Source: Chloroflexota bacterium (lineage in GTDB: Bacteria > Chloroflexota > Anaerolineae > Aggregatilineales > Phototrophicaceae). Taken from it: a DNA stretch of 64,000 bases. The position numbers were made by a program, and so were the translations under genes. Below the pieces are notes generated by a model. It saw only the letters and a list, made by a program, of their open reading frames with translations. It was not told where the DNA came from and ran no database searches. This document shows, piece by piece, positions 23,899 through 32,606 of the stretch. Position 1 is the stretch's first letter, and every line of letters begins with the position of its first letter. The stretch lies in assembly GCA_028873975.1 (NCBI GenBank), contig JAPPMO010000093.1, positions 1 through 64,000 on the forward strand. The letters run 5' to 3'.

Positions 23899-26373
23899 AT
23901 GGTCCTCCGCCTCACGGATATTCTGGAAGAACGATTCAGCCCCGCGTCGGATCGCACGCAGTTTGCTCTTCGTTCCTTGCTGCTGCTGCTGTTCGCGCTA
24001 CTGTTTATCGGCTGCTGCACGGCCATTGTGGCTTTCGATGACATCTTCCTTGGCGCGAGCAGCACAGCCAATCTTGTTGTTGGGTCGGTGCCAGCGGAAG
24101 ATATCATCGCGCAAGAAGAGCGTTTGTTCGTCAGTGAAATACTGATCGAGCAAGAAAGACAGAATGTCCTCGAACAAGTCCCCACGGTATACCACTCGCC
24201 GGATCCGAATGTGGCTCGTCAACAGCGGGTCTTGACCGAAAATATCCTGCAATTTATCGACAACGTTCGCGCCGATTCATTCGCCTCGTTAGATCAGCAA
24301 GTCGCCGACGTCAACGAAATTACGTCTCTCATTCTGGATGACGACCGCGAGACGATTGTCGCGATGCTTCAATTGCCAGAGGAACGCTGGACCTTGGCGC
24401 GCAACGAGATCATATCGGTATTGGAACGCGTTATGCGCGATCCCATTCGCAATTCTGATTTGCAGCACGAACGCGATCAATTGCCGACTCAGGTCAGCTT
24501 GCGTTTATCCCCGCAGGAAAGCCATGTCGTAACCATGATCACCGGCGACGTCATCCGCGCCAATACCTTCGAGAATCCTGAGCAAACGGCGCTTGACCGC
24601 GAGTTGGCGGTCGGCAACGTTGAGCCGCAACAGCGCCATTTTATTGCTGGTCAGATTGTCGCGCCGGCAAATCAGCGCATCGACAATCTATCTTTCGAGG
24701 CTTTGCAAGAGTTAGGGCTGCTGGCGCAAACGAGCAACCGAGGCTCCCGCATCCTGCGCGCCGTGTTGGCAAGCGCTATGGTTACGCTGATGATCGGTCT
24801 GTACATCAGTCGCTTTGAATTACACCTGCTCCTCTCGGATACCGGGAGCTTGCTGCTGCAAGCGGCGCTCTTTTTGATCGCCCTGGTTGCTGTACGATCC
24901 TTCGGCACATCGAACATATACCTGATGCCCGCGGCTGCGCTGGGCATCCTTTACGTGGCATTGAGCCGCCCCAATCTCGCCATAGTCGCCACCATCGGGT
25001 TCGCGTTTCTTGCCGGCATACTGGGCCGCAGTCCCTCATTAGAAAACGCGAGTCTTGTAGCAGCGGCGAACATCAGCGCGATTCTCACCCTGCGTAATGC
25101 CGGGCGTCTGAACAACTATTTTCTGTCGGGCTTGGTCGTCGGCATCAGCAATGTCGCCGTAGTCGCAATCTTCGCGCTCTTGATTGGTTTTGACGCGCTG
25201 GTCCCTTCGAACCTGATACAGGGATTTTTCAACGGCCTGCTCATCGTTCCGACAACATCCTTCGCCGCTATGTACATCTTGACGGTGCTGTTTAATCTGC
25301 CCACTCCCTTCAAGCTCATGGATTTGAGCCAGCCCAGCAAACCGCTTTTGCAGCGCCTGCTGCGCGAGGCGCCGGGCACTTATCAGCATTCCTTGCAAGT
25401 CGCCAACCTGGCTGAACAAGCGTCGGAGGCTATCGGCGCCGACACGCAGTTGACGCATGTCGCGGCGCTCTATCACGATGTCGGCAAGATGAGCAATCCG
25501 TATTTTTTCACAGAGAACCAGCAGCAGATGCGCAACCCTCACGACGGGCTGAACGACCCTTATCGCAGCGCGGACATCATCGTTGACCATGTCATTGAAG
25601 GCGACCACATTGCAAAGAATTACAACCTCCCCAATCGCATTCGCGATTTCATTCGCGAACATCATGGCACGACAGAAGTATTCGTCTTTTATCAGCGGGC
25701 GCTGGACGCGGCAAAAGATGCTGCGGAAGTAGATCCTGCGGACTTTTCCTATCCCGGTCCCATACCGCAGAGCCGCGAAACTGCAATTCTGATGCTGGCG
25801 GACAGTTGCGAATCGGCGATTCGGGCTGTTCATCCGGAAAGCAACCGGGAGATAACCGAGCTCGTCCACCGAATCGTAGACAGCAAACGAAAGGCCGGGC
25901 AACTGGATGCCTCCCAACTGACGCTAAATGATCTGCGCAAGATCGAAGAGACCTTTATCGACGTCTTTAAGGGATTGTTCCACACCAGGATTGACTATGC
26001 CCGAGCCGTCAAGTCCGTGGTCCCCGGCAGCGCGCGCGAAGAGCCGGCAGCCGCTTCAAGCGTCGCCTCGGCCAGCGACGCGACCGCCCCGATCCCGGAT
26101 GTTATTCCAGAATCTCAGCCCGTACTCGCAACTGGCGAGCGACAAGTTGCCAACGCTCACTTCGAAAGCAAAGCCGGGGTTAAGCATGCGCCGGAATTGC
26201 CCCCGATGACAAGAGCTCCGTCGCCGGACCTAGAAAGCATCCCCTTGCCAACTATCATGGACGACGATGAGCCTCTGGATGATGTGCCGCCTCTTCCCAA
26301 ACGAAACGGCACGAAAACCAATCAGCAAATGCAGCCCGCGAGCGTTTCTGACGAAGCGAATGAAAGCGCGTGA
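23899..26373 (+). CDS. 7TM-HD family phosphohydrolase (PgpH-like, probable c-di-AMP phosphodiesterase)
   Basis: The 824-residue protein has an N-terminal span (about 25-50), an extracellular 7TMR-HDED domain to about 290, seven closely spaced membrane helices to about 480, then an HD domain. The catalytic histidines include His497 (YQHSLQVANL), His526-Asp527 (YHDVGKM) and the DHVIEGDHIAKNYNLP and REHHGT segments. A long Pro/Ala-rich acidic tail (about 720-824) is extra. Listerial PgpH, of the same architecture, degrades c-di-AMP. The stop overlaps the YbeY start (GTGA), a gene order conserved in many Gram-positive-type genomes. Confidence 0.92.
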   Translation: MVLRLTDILEERFSPASDRTQFALRSLLLLLFALLFIGCCTAIVAFDDIFLGASSTANLVVGSVPAEDIIAQEERLFVSEILIEQERQNVLEQVPTVYHSPDPNVARQQRVLTENILQFIDNVRADSFASLDQQVADVNEITSLILDDDRETIVAMLQLPEERWTLARNEIISVLERVMRDPIRNSDLQHERDQLPTQVSLRLSPQESHVVTMITGDVIRANTFENPEQTALDRELAVGNVEPQQRHFIAGQIVAPANQRIDNLSFEALQELGLLAQTSNRGSRILRAVLASAMVTLMIGLYISRFELHLLLSDTGSLLLQAALFLIALVAVRSFGTSNIYLMPAAALGILYVALSRPNLAIVATIGFAFLAGILGRSPSLENASLVAAANISAILTLRNAGRLNNYFLSGLVVGISNVAVVAIFALLIGFDALVPSNLIQGFFNGLLIVPTTSFAAMYILTVLFNLPTPFKLMDLSQPSKPLLQRLLREAPGTYQHSLQVANLAEQASEAIGADTQLTHVAALYHDVGKMSNPYFFTENQQQMRNPHDGLNDPYRSADIIVDHVIEGDHIAKNYNLPNRIRDFIREHHGTTEVFVFYQRALDAAKDAAEVDPADFSYPGPIPQSRETAILMLADSCESAIRAVHPESNREITELVHRIVDSKRKAGQLDASQLTLNDLRKIEETFIDVFKGLFHTRIDYARAVKSVVPGSAREEPAAASSVASASDATAPIPDVIPESQPVLATGERQVANAHFESKAGVKHAPELPPMTRAPSPDLESIPLPTIMDDDEPLDDVPPLPKRNGTKTNQQMQPASVSDEANESA

Positions 26374-26846
26374 GCTTCACCGTTTATATTCAGAACCAGC
26401 AAGTTTATCCGGTGAACGCGTCTCGCCTTCGACAAGCGGCCGAGACAGTCTTGAAACAACTGCGGACAGATTCGCCTTCGCAACTGACCCTTGTTGTAAC
26501 CGACGACGACTCCGTCCGACGCTTGAATCTGGAATATCGCCAAGTAGCCAGCGCGACCGATGTCTTGTCCTTTCCCGCCGGTCCAGCGCCCGCCGATACG
26601 GACAGGGATGGCAGCTACCTTGGAGACATCCTAATCGCCTATCCCTATGCCAAGCGCGCCGCGAAACGACGCAATCTGAACGTTGAGGACACGATCTGCA
26701 TGCTCGCCGTGCATGGCCTCCTGCACTTGTTGGGCCATGATCACGATACCGAGAAAGCGAGACAAGCGATGTGGAAGGAACAAGCGGTGGCTTTGGCGTC
26801 AATCGGGATAAATCCTGCCATCGTGGACAAGTATGGAGGCGAATGA
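26370..26846 (+). CDS. ybeY: Endoribonuclease YbeY, 16S rRNA maturation
   Basis: A 158-residue metal-dependent RNase that processes the 16S rRNA 3' end and acts in ribosome quality control. The zinc motif H-x3-H-x5-H is intact as HGLLHLLGHDH near 114-124, preceded by VLSFPAG and LGDILIAYP. The gene starts with GTG overlapping the previous stop, and its own stop overlaps the start region of the DgkA-like gene. Tight coupling supports one transcript. Confidence 0.94.
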   Translation: MSFTVYIQNQQVYPVNASRLRQAAETVLKQLRTDSPSQLTLVVTDDDSVRRLNLEYRQVASATDVLSFPAGPAPADTDRDGSYLGDILIAYPYAKRAAKRRNLNVEDTICMLAVHGLLHLLGHDHDTEKARQAMWKEQAVALASIGINPAIVDKYGGE

Positions 26847-27295
26847 TGGGCGAAGGTAGCGCCGATAATCATGCGAATAGCGCAAAACACGACCCGGCCG
26901 CGCACAGCCCGGTTCTAAGCGCCAATCGCTGGCGCAGCCTCATGTACGCGATCGCGGGATGCCGCTACATGTTTCGCTATCAAAAGAATACCAGGATTCA
27001 ATTGCTGGCGACCTTCGTTGTCCTGCTGCTGATGATATGGCTGGAAGTCAGTCCGAACGAATGGGCTCTGCTCATTCTCGCGACGAGCATGGTGTGGCTG
27101 GCCGAGTTTTTCAATGCGGCGGTTGAAGCGGCGGTGAATCTGGCTGTTTCCGACTTGCATCCAATGGCGAGAGTGGCCAAGGACGTGGCCGCGGCTTCAG
27201 TATTGCTAGCCGTGCTAACTTCCATCGCAATTGGGCTAATCGTATTGGCGCCGCCTCTTGTAAAGAGGCTGCAACCGGCTCTGGGCATTCCGTAG
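26846..27295 (+). CDS. dgkA: Diacylglycerol/undecaprenol kinase (DgkA family)
   Basis: A 149-residue small integral membrane kinase that phosphorylates undecaprenol or diacylglycerol. The family shows as ANRWRSLMYAIAG, a first span (LLATFVVLLLMIWLEV), WALLILATSMVWLAEFFNAAVEAAVNL with the catalytic Glu and the NTAxE-like FNAAVE motif, and a third span at the end. The C-terminal KDVAAASVLLAVL matches Gram-positive-type DgkA. GGAGG at 26835-26839 is 6 nt before the ATG at 26846; a second ATG at 26843 overlaps the YbeY stop. Confidence 0.9.
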   Translation: MGEGSADNHANSAKHDPAAHSPVLSANRWRSLMYAIAGCRYMFRYQKNTRIQLLATFVVLLLMIWLEVSPNEWALLILATSMVWLAEFFNAAVEAAVNLAVSDLHPMARVAKDVAAASVLLAVLTSIAIGLIVLAPPLVKRLQPALGIP

Positions 27296-27372
27296 CGCTT
27301 GAGGCGGCTTTGGTCTTGAGCCTTGCCCCCGGTCCAGCAGCAATCGCATGCGGCGCTCGCGCGTTTGCCAGC

Positions 27373-27612
27373 GGGTGTATTTCAGATTATTGGCAATTAA
27401 CCACCGAGGACACCGAGAGCACCGAGATTTAAGCTCTTGCCTGCCAAAAAAGGAGGCGATGTAGGGGCGTTTCGCTGAAACTCCCGCAAACAGAAATGAT
27501 CTTTTGTATGTCTCTGTGGTGAACTTTTATTTTGTTCGTTGCATTTCTCCACAAGATTCCAATTTTGAAGCGATTGCCCTGTGGACATCTGCCAAAATAT
27601 TGAAATGCGCCC
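27373..27612 (+). mobile_element. MITE-like element, family R2, copy C, with 8-bp target duplication
   Basis: A 240-bp element whose left end GGGTGTATTTCAGATTATTGG is the imperfect inverse of its right end TGCCAAAATATTGAAATGCG. It is flanked by TTGCCAGC on both sides (27365-27372 and 27614-27621). The interior has ACCACCGAGGACACCGAGAG and GTAGGGGCGTTTCGCTGAAAC. It is the most compact of the three R2 copies and probably closest to the active form. Confidence 0.75.
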
Positions 27613-27739
27613 GTTGCCAGCTAATCTTATTAGTGCGCAATTGTAACTGTGCTATACTTTTGAAGGTCGTAAAGGTGCGCGATCTTTCGGTTTCGTCCAT
27701 GTCCATGCTCGAAAACACAGCCGCAGGCAGTTCCGCCAC

Positions 27740-27830
27740 AGCCGCTCGGCGCATAATCGGCGAGAAGAACCGCCGCGCGGCAAAATAACCAGCCTTCTCG
27801 TCGCATGAGCGACGCGGTTTATAAAAAAGA
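27740..27830 (+). repeat. Intergenic structured repeat, family R4, copy c
   Basis: AGCCGCTCGGCGCATAATCG, then CAAAATAACCAGCCTTCT and the hairpin CGTCGC (27799-27804), loop ATGA, GCGACG (27809-27814), then GCGGTTTATAAA. The ATG in the hairpin loop creates a false start for the downstream gene. Confidence 0.72.
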
Positions 27831-27840
27831 GAGCGGGCTA

Positions 27841-28965
27841 ATGGCTTTCATCATTAAACTGTTTAGCAGACAAAAGCCGACGATAAGTTCCAGGCGTCGG
27901 CGGCGGCGAGCGGTATCGACTCCCCCAAGACTGAGCGAGCCGAAGACTTCAGCCCCAATGTGGCGGATTTTCCTTGGCATTCCAGCCGGCCTCTTGCTTG
28001 TCGCAGGCGTCGTATTCGGCTTGGGGGCATTAAAGGGTGGAGAAACTGTCACATACGACAATGGCATCTGGCTCGACAGAGCCTGGACGCATGACCGGGT
28101 CGATGACGCCAGAATCAGCGAGTTTGCCGGATGGCTGAAACAGAATCAGATCGGGAAACTTTACGCCTACGCCAGCACCTTGAATATTGAAGGGCGCTGG
28201 AGCGGCGGCACGCAAGGCGCGGGCGGCTTTATGGAGTCGCGGGCGGGCGTCGCCAACTTTGTCCAGAGATTCAAAGCGCGGCATCAAGAAGCGATGATTT
28301 ACGCCTGGATCGAGATCTGGACGAATCTCGACCCCGTAGATGGCTATCGCCTGGATAGCATGGCATTGCACGAGAATGTCGCGGATTTCAGTCGTTTGCT
28401 AGTCGAAGACCTGGGATTCGACGGCATCTTGCTCGACGTCAAACCGCTCTACGACGAGAACGATGATTTTATCCGACTCATACGCAGCGTGCGATCCGCC
28501 ATTGGCCTCGAGAAACCTATCGCTGTAGCTGTACCCGCGGACTTGACGCCGAGCGTCCCGGGGCTGGTCCCGCTGACATCGATAGCGCCGGGCACGATGT
28601 GGTCGTCCAATTATAAGCAGCGGGTTATGGTTTCCGCCGATGAAGTCGTATTGCTCATGTACCAGAGCTACCGGCAAGACACGCTGGACTACATCAATTG
28701 GGTGGCCTACCACGTCGAAACCTATATCAATCTCCTCGGAGGCGACACGCGTATTCTGGTCAGCATCCCCAACTATGGCGGACCGAGCGCGGCCCACAAC
28801 CCCTCGGTTGAAACAATGTCAGCCGCGCTGGATGGTGTTATACTCGGCGTGTCCCGGTTGGCGGCGGACGACAAGTCCCGGTTAACCGGCGTGGCAATTT
28901 TTTCCGACCAAGACCTTGATCAGTCTCAATGGAATCTTTATCGCGAGACTTGGTTGCAGCGTTGA
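27841..28965 (+). CDS. Putative TIM-barrel glycosidase, membrane-anchored (GH18-like)
   Basis: A 374-residue protein with a basic N-terminus (RRRRRR), one membrane span (LGIPAGLLLVAGVVFGLG) and an extracellular domain. GIWLDRAWTHD opens the domain; DLGFDGILLDVKPL in the middle resembles the DG-x-x-x-D barrel strand of family 18 and related glycosidases, although the final catalytic Glu is not evident. VVLLMYQSYRQDT and ILVSIPNYGG fit later barrel strands. It could act on cell-envelope glycans, but the catalytic assignment is uncertain. ATG 27841 was chosen because a start 12 codons upstream lies within the R4 repeat. Confidence 0.65.
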   Translation: MAFIIKLFSRQKPTISSRRRRRRAVSTPPRLSEPKTSAPMWRIFLGIPAGLLLVAGVVFGLGALKGGETVTYDNGIWLDRAWTHDRVDDARISEFAGWLKQNQIGKLYAYASTLNIEGRWSGGTQGAGGFMESRAGVANFVQRFKARHQEAMIYAWIEIWTNLDPVDGYRLDSMALHENVADFSRLLVEDLGFDGILLDVKPLYDENDDFIRLIRSVRSAIGLEKPIAVAVPADLTPSVPGLVPLTSIAPGTMWSSNYKQRVMVSADEVVLLMYQSYRQDTLDYINWVAYHVETYINLLGGDTRILVSIPNYGGPSAAHNPSVETMSAALDGVILGVSRLAADDKSRLTGVAIFSDQDLDQSQWNLYRETWLQR

Positions 28966-28980
28966 GCCCCCGCGCCTGAA

Positions 28981-29811
28981 ATGCCTGCCATTGTTCGCCG
29001 ACTTAGCCCTCGCGGCTTGGAAAAAGTGGGATATTCAGCAAGCAGCCTGGCCGAGGCTGTCGCTTTTGAACCTTTCGACGGCGTATATACGGTGGGCAAT
29101 ACTTGGCAATGCACAAAAGCGCTGCTCTTTGACGCGCACCTGGATCGTCTTGAAGCCTCCGCGCGCTACCAGGGCATTCCACTCGATTACGATCGCCAGC
29201 AATTGAAAGCTGCGCTGAGAGCGATGATATTGGCGTCGGATTTCGGAGATGTCCGATTTCGCATTTCCATACCAACATCGCGGCCGGACACGCTATTGAT
29301 CACGCTTGAACCTTACAATCCGCCCGATGACGCGCTTGTCAGGCAGGGAGTCCGATGCGTCACTTCCGGCGCCGAGCAACGGCAGGGACCGTCCGCCAAG
29401 ACCAGCGGCTGGATGCACATCCGAGCAAAATTGCAAGACGCGATAGCGCCGGGGATCTACGAGATCATCTTGTTAGACGAAAGTGGATTCATGCTGGAAG
29501 GAGCGTCCAGCAATTTTTACGCGATCATTGACGGACAACTCTACACAGCCGGCAGCGGCATCCTTGCGGGCATTTCACGCCGGATCGTTCTCGAAGTCTG
29601 CCGGGAGATTTTGCCGCTTCGTCTACAAGCGCCGCATATCGATGATCTGCCCGAGTTGCGTGAAGCCTTTCTCACCAGCAGCAGCAGAGGCCTTATTCCC
29701 ATTGTCGAGATCGACGACCGCCCTGTAGGCGATGGCGCGGTTGGGGAAAATAGCCTAAAGTTGCGCCGAGCGTATGAACGCTGGGTCGCGGCACACTTGG
29801 AAGAACTCTAA
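28981..29811 (+). CDS. Class IV PLP-dependent aminotransferase (branched-chain/D-amino acid/ADC lyase group)
   Basis: A 276-residue fold-type IV enzyme. The phosphate-binding and substrate loops are visible as EGASSNFYAI and TSSSRGLIPIVEI, and the PLP lysine is probably the one in SAKTSGWM. It is shorter than typical IlvE and lacks its N-terminal block, so a D-amino-acid aminotransferase or aminodeoxychorismate lyase role is as possible as a branched-chain one. It starts 16 nt after the glycosidase-like gene and its TAA overlaps the next ATG (TAATG), indicating an operon with both neighbours. Confidence 0.85.
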   Translation: MPAIVRRLSPRGLEKVGYSASSLAEAVAFEPFDGVYTVGNTWQCTKALLFDAHLDRLEASARYQGIPLDYDRQQLKAALRAMILASDFGDVRFRISIPTSRPDTLLITLEPYNPPDDALVRQGVRCVTSGAEQRQGPSAKTSGWMHIRAKLQDAIAPGIYEIILLDESGFMLEGASSNFYAIIDGQLYTAGSGILAGISRRIVLEVCREILPLRLQAPHIDDLPELREAFLTSSSRGLIPIVEIDDRPVGDGAVGENSLKLRRAYERWVAAHLEEL

Positions 29812-30206
29812 TGCGAATGCTGAACAAGCTGCGGGGCGCGCTCGATCTTCTCGTTTCTATCCGCGACCTGACGACAATGTCCCGCAACTATCAATGGGAG
29901 GTTCGGGCGCCCGGCAGCTTCTACCTGGAAGCGGAATACGCTGAAGTCAATCTGTCGCGTTCCGAGGACAATCACCTTTATGTCAGCGTGCGATTGCGGG
30001 CGGCAATGAGCTGGAAGCTGGCGACTGAAAGGGACGACGCCGGCGTTTACGTCGTCCTCAAGCGCAAGCCCCTCATCGGCAATATCGGACGCGCCCGTTT
30101 TCACGCGCGCGTCCCGCGCGGGATTCACATTAGCCTTCAACTGGAAAACTCCCTCCTTTGCCTCCAGGACCTTGCAGGCAGTTTGGACTTGCCGCCGGAG
30201 ACCTGA
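29811..30206 (+). CDS. Hypothetical protein, 131 residues, coupled to aminotransferase
   Basis: I do not recognise this protein. It has no signal or membrane span. The middle appears to be mostly beta strands (YQWEVRAPGSFYLEAEYAEV, LYVSVRLRAAMSW, GVYVVLKRKP, HISLQLENSLLCL), reminiscent of a small sandwich domain. The start overlaps the stop of the class IV aminotransferase by one base, so it is translationally coupled. A function linked to that enzyme is only inference. Confidence 0.65.
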   Translation: MRMLNKLRGALDLLVSIRDLTTMSRNYQWEVRAPGSFYLEAEYAEVNLSRSEDNHLYVSVRLRAAMSWKLATERDDAGVYVVLKRKPLIGNIGRARFHARVPRGIHISLQLENSLLCLQDLAGSLDLPPET

Positions 30207-30231
30207 GGCCAAGCAATCCGCATTCGGCTCT

Positions 30232-30237
30232 TATAAT
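30232..30237 (+). promoter_or_regulatory. Candidate -10 box upstream of the Cys leader
   Basis: Perfect TATAAT without a good -35 partner. A second candidate is TTGAAA (30276-30281) with TAGCTT (30299-30304) at 17 nt. Either would start a transcript containing the polycysteine leader and terminator. Confidence 0.35.
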
Positions 30238-30334
30238 GCTGGCGGTGAGCAATAGCGATCGACAAACATAGCTGCTTGAAAAGTCGCAAAAGCTATGCTA
30301 GCTTATGTCCATGAGCAAAGGCAGACGACTAGAA

Positions 30335-30373
30335 ATGAGAATCACATGCTGTTGTAGGGATACTGACGACTAG
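30335..30373 (+). CDS. Polycysteine attenuation leader peptide for the sulfurtransferase-SufE operon
   Basis: A 12-codon frame reads MRITCCCRDTDD with three consecutive Cys codons (TGC TGT TGT at 30347-30355) and TAG at 30371-30373. An in-frame ATG at 30305 would give a 22-residue version; AAAGG at 30318-30322 suits the shorter start only loosely. The segment starting at the stop codon (30373-30382) pairs with the terminator's 5' arm and loop (30423-30431) over nine pairs with one bulged A. A ribosome finishing at the stop would cover it and favour the terminator; stalling on Cys would expose it and permit read-through. Cysteine-codon leaders before sulfur genes are known in mycobacteria. Confidence 0.78.
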   Translation: MRITCCCRDTDD

Positions 30374-30418
30374 GCGGGATTGTTTGCTTTGCCAGCAACA
30401 CGGTTGTTCGAAACCAAG

Positions 30419-30446
30419 AAGTCAACCCGCCGGGGTTGGCTTTTTT
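30419..30446 (+). terminator. Attenuator terminator before the sulfurtransferase gene
   Basis: The stem AAGTCAACCC (30419-30428) pairs with GGGTTGGCTT (30433-30442), one G-U pair, loop GCCG, and the T-run is 30441-30446. It ends 67 nt before the sulfurtransferase ATG, so read-through is required for expression from the upstream promoter. Confidence 0.85.
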
Positions 30447-30513
30447 GATTGAAGACATGGTACGAACCGCCGGCAGGATTCCGATCAAATATGTTGAAGA
30501 AGGAGCGTAAAGA

Positions 30514-31374
<861 letters not shown>

Positions 31375-31392
31375 TCAGAGGAATCCACAGTA

Positions 31393-31420
31393 TCGGGGAA
31401 GGCGCAAGCGCCCTCCCCGA
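31393..31420. repeat. Intergenic hairpin between sulfurtransferase and sufE-like genes
   Basis: A 13-nt arm on each side (starting TCGGGGAAGGCGC) pairs at 12 of 13 positions with a 2-nt AA loop. No T-run follows, so it is more likely an mRNA-stabilising or differential-expression element than a terminator. Confidence 0.55.
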
Positions 31421-31448
31421 CGCGCCTACAGCCACAGCAGGTCCTCCC

Positions 31449-31892
31449 ATGCCAGGATATCCGCCCAAACTTCAGGATTACCTCGACGATTTCGGTTTCA
31501 TTTCCACGCGGGATGAGCGCATCGACTTTTTGATCGCCATTTCCGACGACTTTGAACCCGTTCCGGCTTCGGTCGCCACCAAACCCTATGAGGAGGCGCA
31601 GCGCGTGATCGGCTGCGAATCCGAAGCTTTCGTCTGGGCCATTGATCGCCCAGACGGCACGCTGGACTTTCATTTCGATGTGCTAAATCCGCAAGGTTTG
31701 TCGGCAATGGCGATGTGCGCGATACTGGACCAGTCCTGTTCGGGAGCCCCCTTGGAACAAGTCGCGGCCATCAATGGCGAGGTGGTTTTCACGTTTTTCG
31801 GCAAAGATATTTCGATGGGCAAGGGGCGAGGCTTGACCGAGATCATCAATGCTGTTGTATATGCGGCAAATCAGCGTCTTGCCCGGCTATGA
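31449..31892 (+). CDS. SufE family sulfur-acceptor protein
   Basis: A 147-residue SufE homologue. SufE accepts persulfide sulfur from a cysteine desulfurase and passes it to Fe-S assembly scaffolds. The acceptor cysteine is Cys56 in VIGCESEAFVW, matching the family motif. The helix FISTRDERIDFLIAIS at the N-terminus and the FFGKDISMGKGRGL segment near the end are typical. No desulfurase is adjacent; the neighbouring sulfurtransferase may be the donor. Start ATG 31449 gives MPGYPPKLQDY. The 3' end overlaps the opposing acetyltransferase gene by 47 nt. Confidence 0.9.
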   Translation: MPGYPPKLQDYLDDFGFISTRDERIDFLIAISDDFEPVPASVATKPYEEAQRVIGCESEAFVWAIDRPDGTLDFHFDVLNPQGLSAMAMCAILDQSCSGAPLEQVAAINGEVVFTFFGKDISMGKGRGLTEIINAVVYAANQRLARL

Positions 31893-32424
31893 CTCGGTTG
31901 GGATTCTCCAGGAAAGATTCGCTTGGCGCGCCGTCGCGAAAGACAGCATCGGCGCCTAACAAGCCTTTGTAGGCGTAAGACGGTTCAGATCCGGGGATTT
32001 TCACGGCGTTAACCGCTTTTTCGTAATAGGACGTGGGTCCTGCCCAGCCGATGATACAGTACATATAACCGGCGTTGCGCATCTCGTGCAGGCATTTGAT
32101 CAATAGAGCGGTGCCTATCCCGCGCCCCCGTTCCCGCTCATCAACCCCCGTCGGCCCAAAGAAGCCTTTGAAGGTCGTATCGTAGCAAGCGAAGCCCAGC
32201 AATTGGTCGCGTCGATGCGCCAGTATGACCGTTGTCGGATGGCTAGAGAAACCGACGCTGGCCTCGCTAGACCAGTAGTGATTGAAGTGTTCATCGATCC
32301 ATTCGGTTACGAGTCGCTTTTCCGGCGTCATACAGCGTCTGATCGTGATTCCTTGATCCCGCTGAAAAGCGATCTCGGGTTCAAGCGGCGGCAATTCGTA
32401 TAGTTTAACAAACATATCAGGCAT
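31846..32424 (-). CDS. GNAT family acetyltransferase
   Basis: A 192-residue GCN5-related N-acetyltransferase. The acetyl-CoA loop is in VDERERGRGIGTALLIKCLHEMR (R-G-x-G-I-G at its core), preceded by the beta strand LLGFACYDTTFKGFFGP. A YCIIGWAGPTSYYEKAVNA segment after the loop includes the Tyr common at the active site. The acceptor is unknown. Its 3' end overlaps the SufE-like gene in convergent orientation by 47 nt. Confidence 0.87.
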   Translation of the reverse strand: MPDMFVKLYELPPLEPEIAFQRDQGITIRRCMTPEKRLVTEWIDEHFNHYWSSEASVGFSSHPTTVILAHRRDQLLGFACYDTTFKGFFGPTGVDERERGRGIGTALLIKCLHEMRNAGYMYCIIGWAGPTSYYEKAVNAVKIPGSEPSYAYKGLLGADAVFRDGAPSESFLENPNRVIAGQDADLPHIQQH

Positions 32425-32606
32425 CGTTTATCCCTCCGTAATCGCTGCCTACTGGCAAGCAAAGGAAGAGGCTTACATCCAGATTCTACACCAATCCGGT
32501 GAATTCGGCTGAAGATTTCGCTCCATTCTTGCCGGGCGCAATGGCATAAGCGGCTGAATACCGCTATCATTGGCGCCGACGAGAGCCGTGATGAAGGTTT
32601 ATTCGC

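Noticed and set aside
32425..32606. SAM riboswitch or T-box before the trans-sulfuration gene
   Set aside because: No terminator, kink-turn or T-box sequence is visible; only a weak AGCGG hairpin.
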